Shown in pieces: positions 13,378 to 25,623 of a DNA stretch of 64,000 bases. The position numbers were made by a program, and so were the translations under genes. The stretch lies in assembly GCA_014898425.1 (NCBI GenBank), contig RCSZ01000019.1, positions 62,001 to 126,000 on the forward strand. Reading direction: 5' to 3'. Position 1 is the first letter of the stretch. Every line of letters starts with the position of its first letter. The notes beneath the pieces are model-generated. The model did no database searches. It worked only from the letters and a program-made list of their open reading frames with translations, and was not told the DNA's origin. Origin of the DNA: Botryotinia globosa (lineage: Eukaryota > Ascomycota > Leotiomycetes > Helotiales > Sclerotiniaceae).

Positions 13378-15779
13378 ATGGATCATTCAACAACAACATG
13401 CTACCTTCACTTTCTTCACAACACTTTCTTTCCTCTTCATAAGTCTGCTTTTACTTATCTAAAACAGAAAATGCCTGCAATCACTAGAACGATGTCTGAA
13501 AGACTTCTCTCATCTATTTCAACGCATGTTGAGTTGCCTCTTCCCAATGTTTCCTCCTCAATTGCTACTTTACAAAAAGTTGTTGTTAAACCAAAGCGTC
13601 GTCAGAAACATTCCAAGCGACCTACCAGACGACAAGCACGGAAAAGGACTCACCCAAATAAATATTCTAAACAACAGAAGCCTGCCAGAGGACACACAAA
13701 CATTGATTCGTCAGATCTTCCTTCTACCACTATCACTCACTGGCCTTGTCATAATTGTGACTGCCCTCAAGGAGTCTTCGAGCTTTTAGTCCCTATCTGT
13801 GTCAACTGTGGGCACGAGATGAACGACCATGCACTTTATAGTTTAAGTTCATGGAATACCCACTGCCCTTATATTTGCGAAAGACCAGATCTAGTTTCTT
13901 CGGTTCTGCAACTTGCGCTAAATACTGGAATGGCGGTTATTCGTGCTACGCCTCTAGTAGGAAAGACCACTCTTCTTCAATTGCTTGGATATCATATCCT
14001 TCTTCACAATCCAGAGCTTGAGCCTGTACTCGTTATGTGGCAGCCCAAAAATAGGCGCAATAATGTTCCATACCAAGAATTTTTAAACGAAAAGGCAACC
14101 TGGGCGAGAAAAGACAATGCCAGATATCGTACACATAACCCCAACGCCAAAATAATTTATCTCATTGACGAAGCTCAAGGCTCTTATGAAGATGAAGAAT
14201 TTTGGATCTATGAGCTCAAAAACCGCTACACTAGATCACGAGCAATATTTGTGCTTGTTTGCCTTTATGGGGCTGCTGGCATTTCCGAGATTCATGAACC
14301 GTTCATTGAATCGCAAGCTTCGAAAGTAGACCGTCTCAATCGCATTGAACTACGACCATCAAAATCCAGTTCGTTATGTATGCTCTTCAAATCAGATGAG
14401 ACATTGACCGCAGTTAGTAAATGGATCCTGGAGAATGGTTTTGACCCTGATAGCGTTGATCGAGTAGCTATAGCCGAGTATCTTCACTCTGCTACTGACG
14501 GACATCCGGGAATGGTTGGATTAATTTTGGGTTGTTTTGAAATGTTGATTTCACAGGTAAACTCTCCTCAGCTACACTGAAGAAGTTGTTCATTGAAAAA
14601 TGTGCTAACCATTTTCTCGCACAATAAGAACATCCAAAACCGTCGAAGATGGTCGCCAGCCTTCTGTCACGAGATCCTTGTCGAGCATGATTTTCTACTG
14701 GAATTTCTTACTCAATGGGGCAGAGGCGTCTGGACAGTCGTAGGAGAAGATCACCTGAAAAACTATTTGACACGTTCTCCATCTTGCAGCCATCTCAAAT
14801 ATTCGGATGTTGTAGATGCAATGCGTAAATTAGCGAGACTACCCAAAGGCTACACACAGTCAGGAATGAATAACAAGGATGCATTAGCATTTTGTTATAA
14901 AATGGGATTCCTACATGCAGAGTATGTTAAGCATGGAAATGGAAGTAACGAAGTCACCTATATTTTTGCTTCTCCAATACACAGAAGGTATGTGGATCCA
15001 CCCTGTCCTTTGTTTATACTAACGCCAGACAGAATCGCATATCGACGTCTCATTCCGGGTCCGCCGGCAGGAAGCATTTCAGATACAATCACCCTTCAGC
15101 AAGCCTGTTTAAACGCCATCGAAAGATTTAGTCCATCTGTTCTGCACAATCGCTCTCCCTCGTCAAACATCAATTGCCAATCCATTACTAACTGGGGTAT
15201 TCCAGAGGCAGTATTCCAGGATGAGATGTATTGTTGCCTTAACCGGGAGCTTCATAATCTACCTATTTTGTCAGAATATGCTGAAACAAAGGATGGACGA
15301 ATCGATTTCTTTATCTTTGGCAAAAGATGGGGCATTGAGATCCTTCAATCTGGCAACATTGGAAGATTAGAAGAATATGCAGATAGATTTAAAGCTGGAG
15401 GAAAGTATCACAAATGGGGTATTCTCGAAGATTACATCATTCTTAACTTTTGTTCAAAGTCTTCTCTTGACGCACTTAAAATCAAAGGTGAGGGGGATTT
15501 CTAGTTTAGAGCCAAGTATCATCTAACTCAGACTCTGATTTTTTAGATATTGATACGCAATCGCATATTCGACATGTTGTCATTGATGCAAACGAGCGCA
15601 TCGCGCAAGTATACACATATGACAAGCAGCTGCAAACAATTCTGAACCTGGGCGAGGGAAGAACCAGGTCTCACTCACCTGAAGAGCAGACAGCTTCTGG
15701 GGACTCGGATATTTACATGACTTTACGAGATCAGAAGATAGAGAAAAAAAGGATGGAAGAGGCGCTAACCAAAAAATAA
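13378..15779 (+). CDS. Crinkler-type protein: basic N-terminus, zinc-ribbon-like module, P-loop NTPase, REase-like nuclease
   Basis: Exons 13378-14556, 14629-15487 and 15547-15779 give 756 residues. Both joins are in phase. An alternative start is the ATG at 13471. Residues about 70-100 are densely basic (KPKRRQK, RRQARKR), resembling a nuclear localisation signal. Cysteines at about 124, 127, 129, 141 and 144 (PCHNCDC, ICVNCGH) resemble a zinc ribbon. A P-loop follows (RATPLVGKTTLLQLL) with Walker B YLIDEAQ at about 262-267. The C-terminal part has DGRIDFFIFGKRWGIEIL (Asp ~619, Glu ~630), like the restriction-endonuclease-fold module of Crinkler (CRN/CR) proteins. Known CR proteins combine NTPase and nuclease modules and include oomycete and fungal effectors. 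No signal peptide is visible. Function here is inferred: a nuclear nuclease, an effector, or a self/conflict protein. The gene stands alone between two deserts. Confidence 0.7.
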
Positions 15780-16612
15780 ACCAACTTCAGTTACAGCTTG
15801 GGGAAAAGATGACTTAGGTATCTAAGAAGGATAAATTGAAACATAGAGACGAAACAGATATTACTGCTCTTATTATTATTAAGCTCATAGTAGTACCATT
15901 CTTGCCGGTGATAATACAGTGCAGCAGGTAAAGATCCAAGGCAGATTGCCGTGAGACAGATTTGAGCAAGAGGAATAACATTGAAACGATTGGCAACAGG
16001 CCCAGGAGAGCATTTGAGGCCAATTGCACCACTTCTAAGAGACATCTTCAAACTATAATGTTAAGTATATATATTTATATATATATATAGCAAATCTAAT
16101 GGAAACCTAAAAAGGGGTGCTGAATGATCCACGATACAAGTGAATAAATTAAGCGATTTCTAGAAATTGCTACATACTGTACATAACTCGTCTCGCTCGT
16201 CCATCTTGAGAGAGCTATTACCGGCTTACTTAGGAGCCTACCACCGGTGTACCTAGCTCTAATTAACATAAGATCGCGGAAGCACCCCACCGCCAAGAGA
16301 TGCAAGCCTCTATCAACTCATAATCTATGATATCGAATCTTAATTGGCATTTTTCTAACATTGAAATTCCAGAAAGAAAATCCTTTGCTCATGCTTCATG
16401 AAAGGCTGAATTGATTTAAACGGAAGAAAGACGAACACATATTGCATCACGAAACGCCAATCATTGCTTGGACCATCGAATTCATTGCAACAGCTCTCAT
16501 TTCAGAAAGCAAATAGCTATTCACCTTTATTCAGATGTCGAAATAAGATTCATTCTTCTCGAAAAAGCCCGACAAAACTTCATTACCTATCGTATACCTT
16601 TAATCAACTACA
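15780..16612. other. Intergenic with an AT dinucleotide run
   Basis: It contains a short TA-rich run near 16065-16089. No gene is recognised. The distal part is the upstream region of the GH125 gene. Confidence 0.4.
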
Positions 16613-18343
16613 ATGGGCCATTTCCCCCTTCAAACATGGCTCCTGTGGCTAGGAGCTTTGGGCGCAATAGCTCAATCGCCATATCGACCACAAGAAGCAA
16701 TAAACGATCCTCATAAGTATGCGAAAGCTTGTCCAGACTATAAGAAATATTCGACCTTCCCGCATGGGCCAGTATCTGATGGGCCTATGGAATTGCCTTT
16801 TCAACGGCCTGCTGAGGCATGTCGAACATTCTCCTCCCCTCTAGTGGAGAAGATCATCGATGATATGTCACTTAAGATGGTTAACAAGGACCTCGCGAGA
16901 CTGTTCGAAAACGCCTTCCCCAATACTCTCGATACAACTGTGCGATGGCACGTCGATGGAATCACAAAGCATACGGAATTGAAGGCGAGAAGTGCCCAGA
17001 GCAATCAGAAATGGCAGGGAGCGCAGTCATTCGTGGTTACGGGAGACATCAATGCGGAGTGGCTCAGAGACTCTACAAACCAATTGCTACAGTATCAGCC
17101 TTTGTCAAACAAAGATCCAGCTATTTTCAATCTGATTTTGGGAGCTATCAATACACAAGCAGAGTATGTCATACAGTCACCATATTGCAACGCATTTCAA
17201 CCTCCCCCGCCCTCGAAGCTTGCTGCATCGCAAAATGGACAAGATGACAATGTCCACCCCGCATACGAACCGTCTTTCGTCTTCGAATGTAAATATGAGC
17301 TAGATTCCCTTGCCAACTTTCTGGCTCTAGGAAACGCCTTCTACAACCACACTAAATCTACTGACTTTATCAATTCACGGTGGTTGACCGCACTAGATAC
17401 CCTTCTCACGGTCATTGAGCAGCAATCTGAATCAAGCTTTGATTCAAAGACGGGTCGTTTCCAACGTAATGCCTACACATTCAGCCGTCGAACCGACCAG
17501 GGAACCGAAACTTTACCATTATCTGGTGTTGGAAACCCATTGAATTACGGTACAGGCTTGATAAGGAGCGCATTCCGCCCTTCGGACGATACTACGATTC
17601 TAGGTTTCTACATCCCAGCGAATGCGCAAATGTCTGTCGAATTGAAACGTACCGCTGAGATCCTCAAAGTAGCCAAACGTTCCGATCTGGCCCAAACTCT
17701 CGAGAAGCGCTCACAAAGTATCAAAGATGGCATTATGAAGCACGCCGTCGTACAACACAAGAAATGGGGTAAAGTATTTGCATATGAAGTAGATGGCTAT
17801 GGAGGACAAATCCTTATGGACGATGCCAATGTGCCTAGTCTCCTCGCACTGCCAATCCTCGGTTTCTGCAGCAATGACGATCAAATCTACAAAAATACTA
17901 GAAAGATGGTTTTATCTAAAGAGGGAAATCCATACTATCTCGAAGGGAAAGCATTCAAAGGCATCGGAGGGCCACATGTCGGCCCTGAAAATGCATGGCC
18001 GATGTCTTTACTGTTGCAGGCCATGACTAGTGATGACGATGATGAGATCATGGAATGTTTGAACTTAGTTTTGAAAGCGAGTAGGCTGGGACTGATACAT
18101 GAGAGTATTAATGTCAACCGTATACAGGAGTATACGAGGAGTTGGTTTGCATGTATGTCTTCATTTTCTCTCCCCTTTCCGTCTTCACGTGTTTTATAGG
18201 ACCCATCGTATTTGATATATCCAGATACTAACATTTACAAAGGGGCTAACTCGGTCTATGCTCAAACAATTCTCGATCTCGCAAAACGGAAACCTCATCT
18301 TTTGTTTGGGGAGGGCGCTGATCCTTATGATCTCGAGACTTGA
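16613..18343 (+). CDS. GH125 family exo-alpha-1,6-mannosidase, probably secreted
   Basis: Two exons (16613-18152 and 18243-18343) encode 546 residues. The N-terminus has a hydrophobic stretch (LQTWLLWLGALGAIAQ) fitting a signal peptide. The body matches the GH125 (formerly DUF1237) family: FVVTGDINAEWLRDSTNQL with the conserved acidic residue, AYEPSFVFECKYELDSLANF, DDANVPSLLALPILGF, and the C-terminal RSWFAW continued across the intron into NSVYAQTILDLAKRKPHLLF. The join is in phase 1 and rebuilds the Trp. GH125 enzymes release mannose from alpha-1,6-linked mannosides, so a role in fungal N-glycan or mannoprotein turnover is likely. The 3' end converges on POL32 364 bp away. Family call strong. 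Confidence 0.9.
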
Positions 18344-18707
18344 CGTCTCTAATCGTCAAGAAGAGGCTTGGTGCGTGAAAGTGTGGAAGCAATGGTCATG
18401 CTATAACTGGAGTTATATTTATGGAGGGAGTTTTCTGGGTGACATGTCGGATTAGCTGAACCATGCTTGCTGGCGAAGCGAGGCAAATTATATGTATTTG
18501 ATATTCTACAAAGAAAAGTTAGATCTGAGTGCAACCTTCGCAATTGTGCATGTCTTGCATCCGAATACAGTGATCTGGTTTTACTATGTTTATTTGCTAC
18601 AAATGCATGTAGATCAAAGCTATCCGCAATCGCATAACCTCTATGATGCTTAATTCAGCTCGCTATAAATTTCATGAACCATCACTCCCTAATTTCCACC
18701 AGAAACT
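18344..18707. other. 3' intergenic between convergent genes
   Basis: This is the shared downstream region of the GH125 gene (plus) and POL32 (minus). No gene or clear hairpin is seen. Processing signals of both transcripts must fall here. Confidence 0.5.
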
Positions 18708-20361
18708 CTATTTCTTCCCGAAAAATGCCATGATATTCCCCTGTCCCTTCTTTGGTGCATCCTTCTTGGGCTTAGTGGAAACAGGGGCCGCTTTAGCTTT
18801 AGGTGCTGGAGCAGGCTCGTCTTCCGAAAATGATTCCCAGGCTGCTTCTTGTTTCGTTACTGATATTTCGATTAGCACAGTATGCATGGAATGGGGAATG
18901 AAGTTCGTGAGTGACCTACCTAAATAGCCATCTTCGTCTTTCACAGTCCTCTTCTTCATGACTCTTCTTCTGCCTCTTCTTCGTCCACTACTTGTAGTTG
19001 CAACAGGTTCTTCTTCCTTGGTTTCCTCAGGTGATTTTTCCTCTTCTGATTCCTCGGCGGGTGTTTCAGGAGCTGGAGAGGGTGCTGCCTTTTCTTCTGG
19101 TTCTTCTTCTTCTTCTTCTTCGTCATCATCTTCCATCATTTTCCTTAATCTCTCCTGTGTTGCTTTCCTGGAACTTCGACCTTGAGACTTGGTTTCTTTA
19201 CTGACAGGCGCTGGCATCCATGTATCTTCCTCATCGTCGTCGGAGACATCTTGCATCGCTGTATCATCTTTTGTGCTCGATTCGGTTTCCTCAATTTTTG
19301 CTTTCTTAGGCTGAGTTTTCGCAAACGCCTTGAAAATGCTACTGGATTCGCGCTTCAGATTTGCAGGAGGAGCTGGTGTTGACTCCTTACTCGAAGGCGC
19401 ATTCAAAGATTCGGCTTTTGTAGAATCCGGTTGTGGCTTTGGCTTGGCCTTTTCTTTTCCATTGCTGCCGAAGAAATCTTTGGCGTTCGATGGTTGTGAT
19501 TTGAGTTCGATCTTTTTGGAGGATGATTTGGGAGCCTCTTGGACTTCACTAAGTTTGGATTTCGCAGTCGCAGGTCTGGTTGGAACAGATGCTTGTGTGG
19601 CAGCTGCAATAGGTGGTGCTTTACGGGTGCGGCGTTTGGCATTTGGATTGGTTATTATTCCATATTTATGGTAGGATTCGAGGGGGTCTTCCGATTTGGC
19701 GAGTGTTTGGATTTCTCGGGTCGAATCTGAGAGCAATTGGAGCTCCTACAAGTTGTTAGTACTTGGAGAGTTTGGATATAAAATATGTTCTACCTTCAAT
19801 GGATGGGGCCCTAAACTATAGATGTGTATTGAGGAAATATTCTCAAACTGAGATCGTATTGCTGTAGGTTGTTAGCTACGAAATATGGCTTGCCAAAGGC
19901 GGGGTTCCAACTTTCCAAATCCTCCTCTCGAGTCAATGTTATACTCAATGTAGAGCCTTCGCCGGTACTTCCTTCGGCCTGTGGCATTGAGCTTCCGACG
20001 AATGGACTGCTCTGCATATAATCATCTTCGCCATCTTTTTGCGCTTCAACCTCTGTAGGTGCTTCTTTTCTCTTTGTTCCACCGATGAGATAAGTTGCAT
20101 GGATTGTTCCTAGTTTCTTTGCATTCTGTACTCTATGAAACTCAAACAGCATTCTGTCAAAATGTTAGCAGAAGGCACACTACAAAGCTCGGAAACGACA
20201 TACTCCTTTGCTGTATTTACATGAACCTTGAGCACCCGACTAAGCAGTCTATAAGTGACCTAAGAACTTTCAGTTAAAATAATATGAACCCACAAACAAT
20301 TGCTTACCACTTTGTCTTCTGTCAAGATACTCGCAGCAAGATAACTTTTAAAATCCGCCAT
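18708..20361 (-). CDS. POL32: DNA polymerase delta subunit 3 (Pol32/POLD3-like)
   Basis: Six exons: 20361-20308, 20259-20204, 20153-19912, 19861-19794, 19745-18920 and 18859-18708 (465 residues). The N-terminus MADFKSYLAASILTEDK and TYRLLSRVLKVHVNTAK...MLFEFHR is the winged-helix region that binds the polymerase B subunit. Then IHIYSLGPHPLKELQLL and DPLESYHKYGIITNP follow, then a low-complexity Lys/Glu/Pro-rich tail. The C-terminus QGNIMAFFGKK is a PCNA-interacting peptide variant. The protein supports processive leading/lagging-strand synthesis, break-induced replication and translesion synthesis (via Pol zeta). The last intron (18860-18919) is 60 nt with no in-frame stop, so its retention would insert 20 residues. 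The gene is divergent from RAD18 with 128 bp between start codons. Confidence 0.9.
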
Positions 20362-20489
20362 TTTGTTCAACTTTGTGGATGTCTCAAAAGGTTGCTGGAG
20401 CTGTTATCTGATTTATTTTCGAGGCTACAGCAACTGATAAACTAGGAGTCGCGACGCGTCTGTCAACCACTTTACGCGAAATTTCCAGG
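20362..20489. promoter_or_regulatory. Bidirectional promoter of POL32 and RAD18 with cell-cycle-type motifs
   Basis: The 128 bp between the two start codons contain ACGCGT at 20454-20459, the MluI cell-cycle box bound by MBF in yeasts. They also contain ACGCGAAA at 20474-20481, which matches an E2F site (TTTCGCGT) and an SCB-like CRCGAAA core. Both genes act at replication forks, so G1/S-periodic expression is a reasonable inference. The motifs are seen; the binding is not shown. Confidence 0.55.
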
Positions 20490-22045
20490 ATGTTACCTCC
20501 GCCCAGAAGAAGGAATGCGACAAGCAAGACAGTTATCACAAAAAAATCGACCAAAACTCTTATCGAAGAAGCTATGAATATTAGAGGGCCAAAGGATGAT
20601 TCTTTTGATATAGCAGATTCAACGGATTGGTTAGGGACGCCACTTTCTAAATTTGCAGACGTTGATTCTTTATTACGATGTCAAGTCTGTAAGGACTTCT
20701 TCACCACGCCAATGATCACTTCCTGTTCGCACACATTTTGTTCACTTTGTATACGAAGATGCCTCAATAATGACTCGAAATGCCCAACATGTAGATCGAA
20801 CGATCAAGAAGTCAAGCTGAAATCAAATGCTGCTATTGAAGATTTGGTGGAAGCTTTTAAAAGGGCTAGACCGGCAGCACTGGAACTTGCGAGGAAACCT
20901 GTGGCGGAATCTACTGTTACATCTCCCAAAAGGAAACGTGAAAGATCAGATCTTGATGGATTGGATGAACAAGCAAATAAAAAAACGAGGGCTTCGACTC
21001 GCCAGGCAGCAAGACGACTCGAGAGCTCGGAGGCAGCACAAGAAGCAGTGATAGTTATTGACGAAGGGGACAATGATGCAAATTTTGAACCAGGTAATTG
21101 GCCATAGAGCTACTTTATAATCTCACGGACAGTGGCTAACCTTCTTCCACAGATGATGGTCTTACTGCATGTCCGGTATGCAATCGACGGATGACAGCAA
21201 AAAGTGTTGAAGCTCACATTGGAAGGTGCCTCGCGGAATCCGAAACTACTCCTCAATCTACAAGTATTTTATCGAAACCCTCACTTTCATTATCTCAGCC
21301 GGTCAGACGGCCAGAGCGATTACCCGTTGTCAATTTTAGTTTAATCAAAGACCAGGCTTTGAAGAAAAAGCTTATAGATTTGGGGATATCGGCTGGTGGG
21401 GGGAGGGAAATGATGAGGAAAAGATTGACAGAGTATACAACCATATGGAATGCCAACTGTGATGCAAAAAATCCCAGGAGTACGGCGCAGTTGCAAAGGG
21501 ATCTCGATTCTTGGGAAAGGACGCTGGGGTCAAGAGCACCGCAGCCAAGCGCATTATCCGCTCATATCAAGGATAAGGATTTCGACGGGCAAGCATGGGG
21601 AGAAGAACATAAAAATAGCTTTAAAGACTTAATAGCTCAAGCTCGTCAAAAAGTTGCGAAAAATAAGCCTTCTAAAGAGGTAGAAGCGGACTCTTTGACA
21701 TCCACGACAGTGCTACCGGTATCTAGTCACAATTCACCAGATATTGCACTCGGTAGGGATGTTGGAAAGGGGCGGGAAGATTTCCTACCAGAGATTCAAC
21801 ACGATGGGATATCTGAAAATAACCCAATACCACCACTAACTGGGGCATCAGAAACCAACAGTTCACTACCTAACGGGCGATTCTTCTCAGAAAGCGCAGG
21901 AACACCGGAGTACGTGATGGCTGCTCCACCATCATCACAACATGATAAAAACATGCCAATAACGCATGTACAAGAGCGGCAAGATGCATTTGTAGAAGCA
22001 GGAGCAGGAGCAGATATAAACAAAAATGGGCCGATGCGGCCATAA
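20490..22045 (+). CDS. RAD18: Postreplication repair E3 ubiquitin ligase RAD18
   Basis: Exons 20490-21093 and 21153-22045 (498 residues). Domains in order: a RING finger at about residues 64-101 (CQVCKDFF, SCSHTFCSLCI, CPTC), preceded by the family signature IADSTDWLGTPL; a Rad18-type UBZ4 zinc finger at about 208-227 (CPVCNRRM, VEAHIGRC), formed partly across the intron; and a SAP motif at about 255-285 (LKKKLIDLGISAGGGREMM) followed by a conserved helix (DSWERTL). RAD18 with RAD6 monoubiquitinates PCNA to start DNA damage tolerance. The ATG at 20490 gives a basic extension of about 35 residues before the conserved start; the ATG at 20574 is an alternative. Its divergent neighbour POL32 works in the same pathway. 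Confidence 0.92.
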
Positions 22046-23893
22046 TAGATCAAACTAATATATAAGATACCCTTTGTCAACCTTCCATCCTTTCAATTCT
22101 CTTCTTTGTTTCCATATGAATCATCCTTTATGTTCTTCCACCGGTCTAGCATTTTCATAATAATACAAGGTTTACAATAATTCCACCGCCTTGAATTTAT
22201 ATATGTCATTTATATTCTGTCTCTCCTAGACGACCAGGACAATAATACATATCGAGTCCATATGTACCAATCAATCAATATTGGATTGCGCAAGGCGCAT
22301 CACTTCTCTCTTTGACGTTTCCCGTTTCCCAAGTTTGAGCACCTATTCCTTGGTCCACGTGAGAATAAAGCGAGGAGGTGATATAATTACTTCAAAAGGC
22401 TGGAGAGATTCAATCGTCCGTAAAGATGCACTCTTTACAATTGTTTATGTTCTCATAAAGACAATCAAATAAGTTCTCACCTCTTCTTATTTCGATATGG
22501 TGAGGTCACCCGCCCTGTGACTATAAGTAGCATTTTGTCCCAGCCCTAGTCACGCTCCTTCCCCCATTCCCACCGTCTATTACGCTTCGGATTTGATCTC
22601 CGCAGATACCTGGTTCAAACCCATGGATCCACTTTATAGGAAAGTCCTATGATAGACTCGAAATTCTGCAGATTTCTAGAGTACCATATGTACACTACAA
22701 GAGTAGTGGAACCTCTTTTGCTGGTTTGGATTTTTGGTAGATTCTTTGAGGAGGGAGAAGACGGGGAGTGGATGGAGCAGCAAGAGGTAAGTAAGTAAGT
22801 AAGTGAGTGAGAGGCTATCATAGATTTTTAGAAAGATGCTTGAAAGATCATATTTGTATTAGAGACATTATTGAATGGCCTATTTTAATAATTACAATTC
22901 TCCGTCTAACAGGTTTGCCAATTATGCGATGTGTTTGATACTATAAGTTGCTGGGAATGATACCTACAAAATATTCCAAGAAGTGGAATTATCCTGCCCA
23001 GAAAAGGTAAGCAATCTCGAGATCAACTTTGCAGTTTCAAATTATCTTGTTGCCTGAGAGTTTTGGACATGATGCTGTTCCCTGCGAAATACCTAAGTGA
23101 AGTGTCCAGCGCCATTCAAGACTGCCTCTATTTGAGTAGACTGTAGATCTGAACAGCCGCTTGGTTTCTTCAATGCAACAATTAAAGAACTCAGTAACAA
23201 GATCTATTCTGCAGAGCGAGACTGCATGAGTGATGGGAGTAGAAGTGGGTTGGTTAATGGAAACAATGAATAAAAGCCTGCGCTTCTTGCATGATGTGAA
23301 AGACGAGGAATTGAAGACCGTGTTAGATATATATCTATGCGACGTCTTCCAGAAAGTCAGGATGAGTTGTCATTAAGCAACGCGTGATTGGAGCGAAGAG
23401 TTCAGGTTGGTCGGATTTAGAAACGGTTATGGAAGTGAGGAGAGTGAGGGCTGAGAAGCTCTGAGCATTGAGATGTTTTTGTAAATTTGATTACCGTTCG
23501 ACTGGACGGCTAGCTTCCTTTGTGCGGATGAAGCAACAACTCTAATAGAGATATGTGGCTCCTGGATAGAGATGGGATGAAAGTGCATATCAATTTGAAA
23601 GCTGAGTGATATTTTGGGGGAGGAAGGGCAGACGAGAAAGATCTATTATGATGAGAGGAGTCTATAGACCCAGAGCTCGCTTGAGAGAAAGTTCATGAGT
23701 ATGGGATTGCCTAGAGTCACGGTGGCTTTCAGCAACTTAGTTGATGACCACACCACCACTTTCAAATAGATTTATCCTTGGAATTTGATTTCATATTATC
23801 AGAAGAAAAGTATACCCCGTTTAACTATCGACGCCGCGTATGTGAAATCCCAGTAAAAGATCCAATCTACAAAGAAGAAATAATACAAATCCA
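22046..23893. other. Intergenic, 1.8 kb, with a tetranucleotide run
   Basis: It lies between the convergent ends of RAD18 and the CHMP7-like gene. An AAGT/GTAA run occupies about 22787-22806. A GGTTCAAACC box near 22612 resembles a tRNA B box, but no cloverleaf can be folded around it. No gene is supported. Confidence 0.4.
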
Positions 23894-25344
23894 TCAAGCG
23901 TGCTCTGGTATTGGCTCTGGTTCTAGAGACATTCGTCGTAAGCCCTGTGTACTCTCAACAACGACTTCGTCTTCTTTCTTGGCCTCTCTCGCTTGTCGTT
24001 CCACTTCCTCCAATTCATCCAATTTGCGCTTTGTATCTGCAGCCTCCTTTCTTTCTTTTTCCTCCTTGACCAGACGTTCTTTTTCTTCAATCTTCCTCGT
24101 CTCCTCCTTCTCCATAGCTTCCAGTTCATCATCCACCTCGGTCTCATCCACCACATTCGCTTGTCCAGGCTCAGCAATAATATCTCCGACCTCATTAACT
24201 TGTCCCATTTGCTCCCTCAATTGATCAACCACGTCATCCACTCTCTCTACACCACCAATCTCCTTGTTGAGACTTGACAAAACCTTTGTACTGGACTCCA
24301 TGATTCGGACAAGATCAACTTGATCAGCTGCTTGCTCTATCTTGGAAAGCACTTCTTCTAATTGTGATAAAGTAGCATGCCGATTTGCAAGAGTATTTTC
24401 GGCACTTTTCTTCGACCTCAGGGCTGCCAGAGCTGACACACGATTTTTCTTTGCAACGGCTTCTTTCGCCGTGCGTTCCATGATATCGACTTTTTCAGCA
24501 AACAATTTTGTTTGAATCTCAAGATCAGCAATCAGAGATTTTAACGATGCTATCGAGGTGTCCTCTTGAGTTATGGTTGGAGTTTTTGTGTCTGTTGGTG
24601 CTTTCAACTTGATAGTCTCACCATCACAGGCTATAATTTTCTTGTCCCTTGCAAGAAATTTCAAGAAAGCATCCATATCGACATCTGAAAGAGGATGCTC
24701 CCCAAGAACATTGCCAAACTCCTCTTTGAACATTCTTCTGGAATATATCCTTCCCACCCTCCCTGTCTTTGTACCACTTTTCCCTGCGAATACTTTTGCT
24801 GCTTCCTCGACATTTCCAAGAATGACTAATTTACCACCCGGCAGCTTGCCTCCTCCAAAAGATATGCCAATTTGCTTCAATCCCCATCCTACAATATCCC
24901 AAGGCTTTATAGTCCAAGATCTGTTGTATATACTGTCGGTAGCATTCATAAAATCTCCCAGGGGCATCAATTCTTTCTTTGCAATTGCTTCTTGAAAAAC
25001 AGCTCCCAGAGATAACGGTCTTCCCCATTCATTCGTATCTAATGCGCGCAATAATTCGTCATCGGCCCTCAAAATCAGTAAATCGGGACTCGACCCTTGA
25101 GATGGCATAACTCCAGCTCTCGCCGCCTTTGCCAATGCCTTTTGCCATGCTTCAATATTCGCTTGGTAGCCATCTGGATTTAATGTCTGCTGTTGACGGA
25201 AGTCAGAGTACAAGGCTGCAAGTCTTGCTCTGGATGGCGGTAGTTAGTATTTCGGTGTGGAAGCTGAATGTAGGACTGCGGGGAAGAAACTTACCGACGA
25301 AACTGGGGCTCATTATCAAGAAGGTAATTGAATAGCTCACTCAT
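23894..25344 (-). CDS. SNF7/CHMP7-like ESCRT-III protein
   Basis: Two exons (25344-25295 and 25229-23894) give 461 residues starting MSELFNYLLDNEPQFRR and joining in phase to ARLAALYSDF. The first half resembles the ESCRT-II-like winged-helix region of CHMP7/Cmp7. From about residue 225 a charged helical Snf7-type region begins (TSIASLKSLIADLEIQTKLF, RVSALAALRSKKSAENTL, LEEVLSKIEQAADQ). An acidic helical tail follows, carrying alternating Glu/Lys/Arg coiled coil. In fungi and animals CHMP7 recruits ESCRT-III to the nuclear envelope and to endosomal sites for membrane sealing. The gene is divergent from FIG4, with 279 bp between starts. The exact subfamily is inferred from architecture. Confidence 0.8.
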
Positions 25345-25623
25345 GGTGAGCTAGAGACGCTGCTATTTTGCATGAATTTAAGATGGTAGAAATTGAGATG
25401 ATTGTTGTGCAAGGTTGTTGATCCTTATCGTAAATCCTTATCAGTGACGGTTTGTGAAGTGACGAAATAAGTATCCTTGTTTGAAGTGAATGCCGTGAAT
25501 ATGCGACGTCGACTGCTAATGTTAGCAAACAAAGACAAATTCTCCAACCACGAATTCTCGAAATTTTATGAACAACCTTAACGAAAATAATGAACTTACG
25601 GTGAAAGGAGCCGCTGGGTCACT
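25345..25623. promoter_or_regulatory. Shared upstream region of the CHMP7-like gene and FIG4
   Basis: These 279 bp between divergent starts must hold both promoters and 5' untranslated regions. I recognise no specific operator. Confidence 0.4.

Noticed and set aside
18958..19674. Several long plus-strand frames rich in Ser/Leu/Val
   Set aside because: They are antisense to the low-complexity Glu/Lys-rich tail of POL32.
22590..22640. tRNA-like B box (GGTTCAAACC)
   Set aside because: No A box at a suitable distance and no cloverleaf or acceptor stem can be folded around it.
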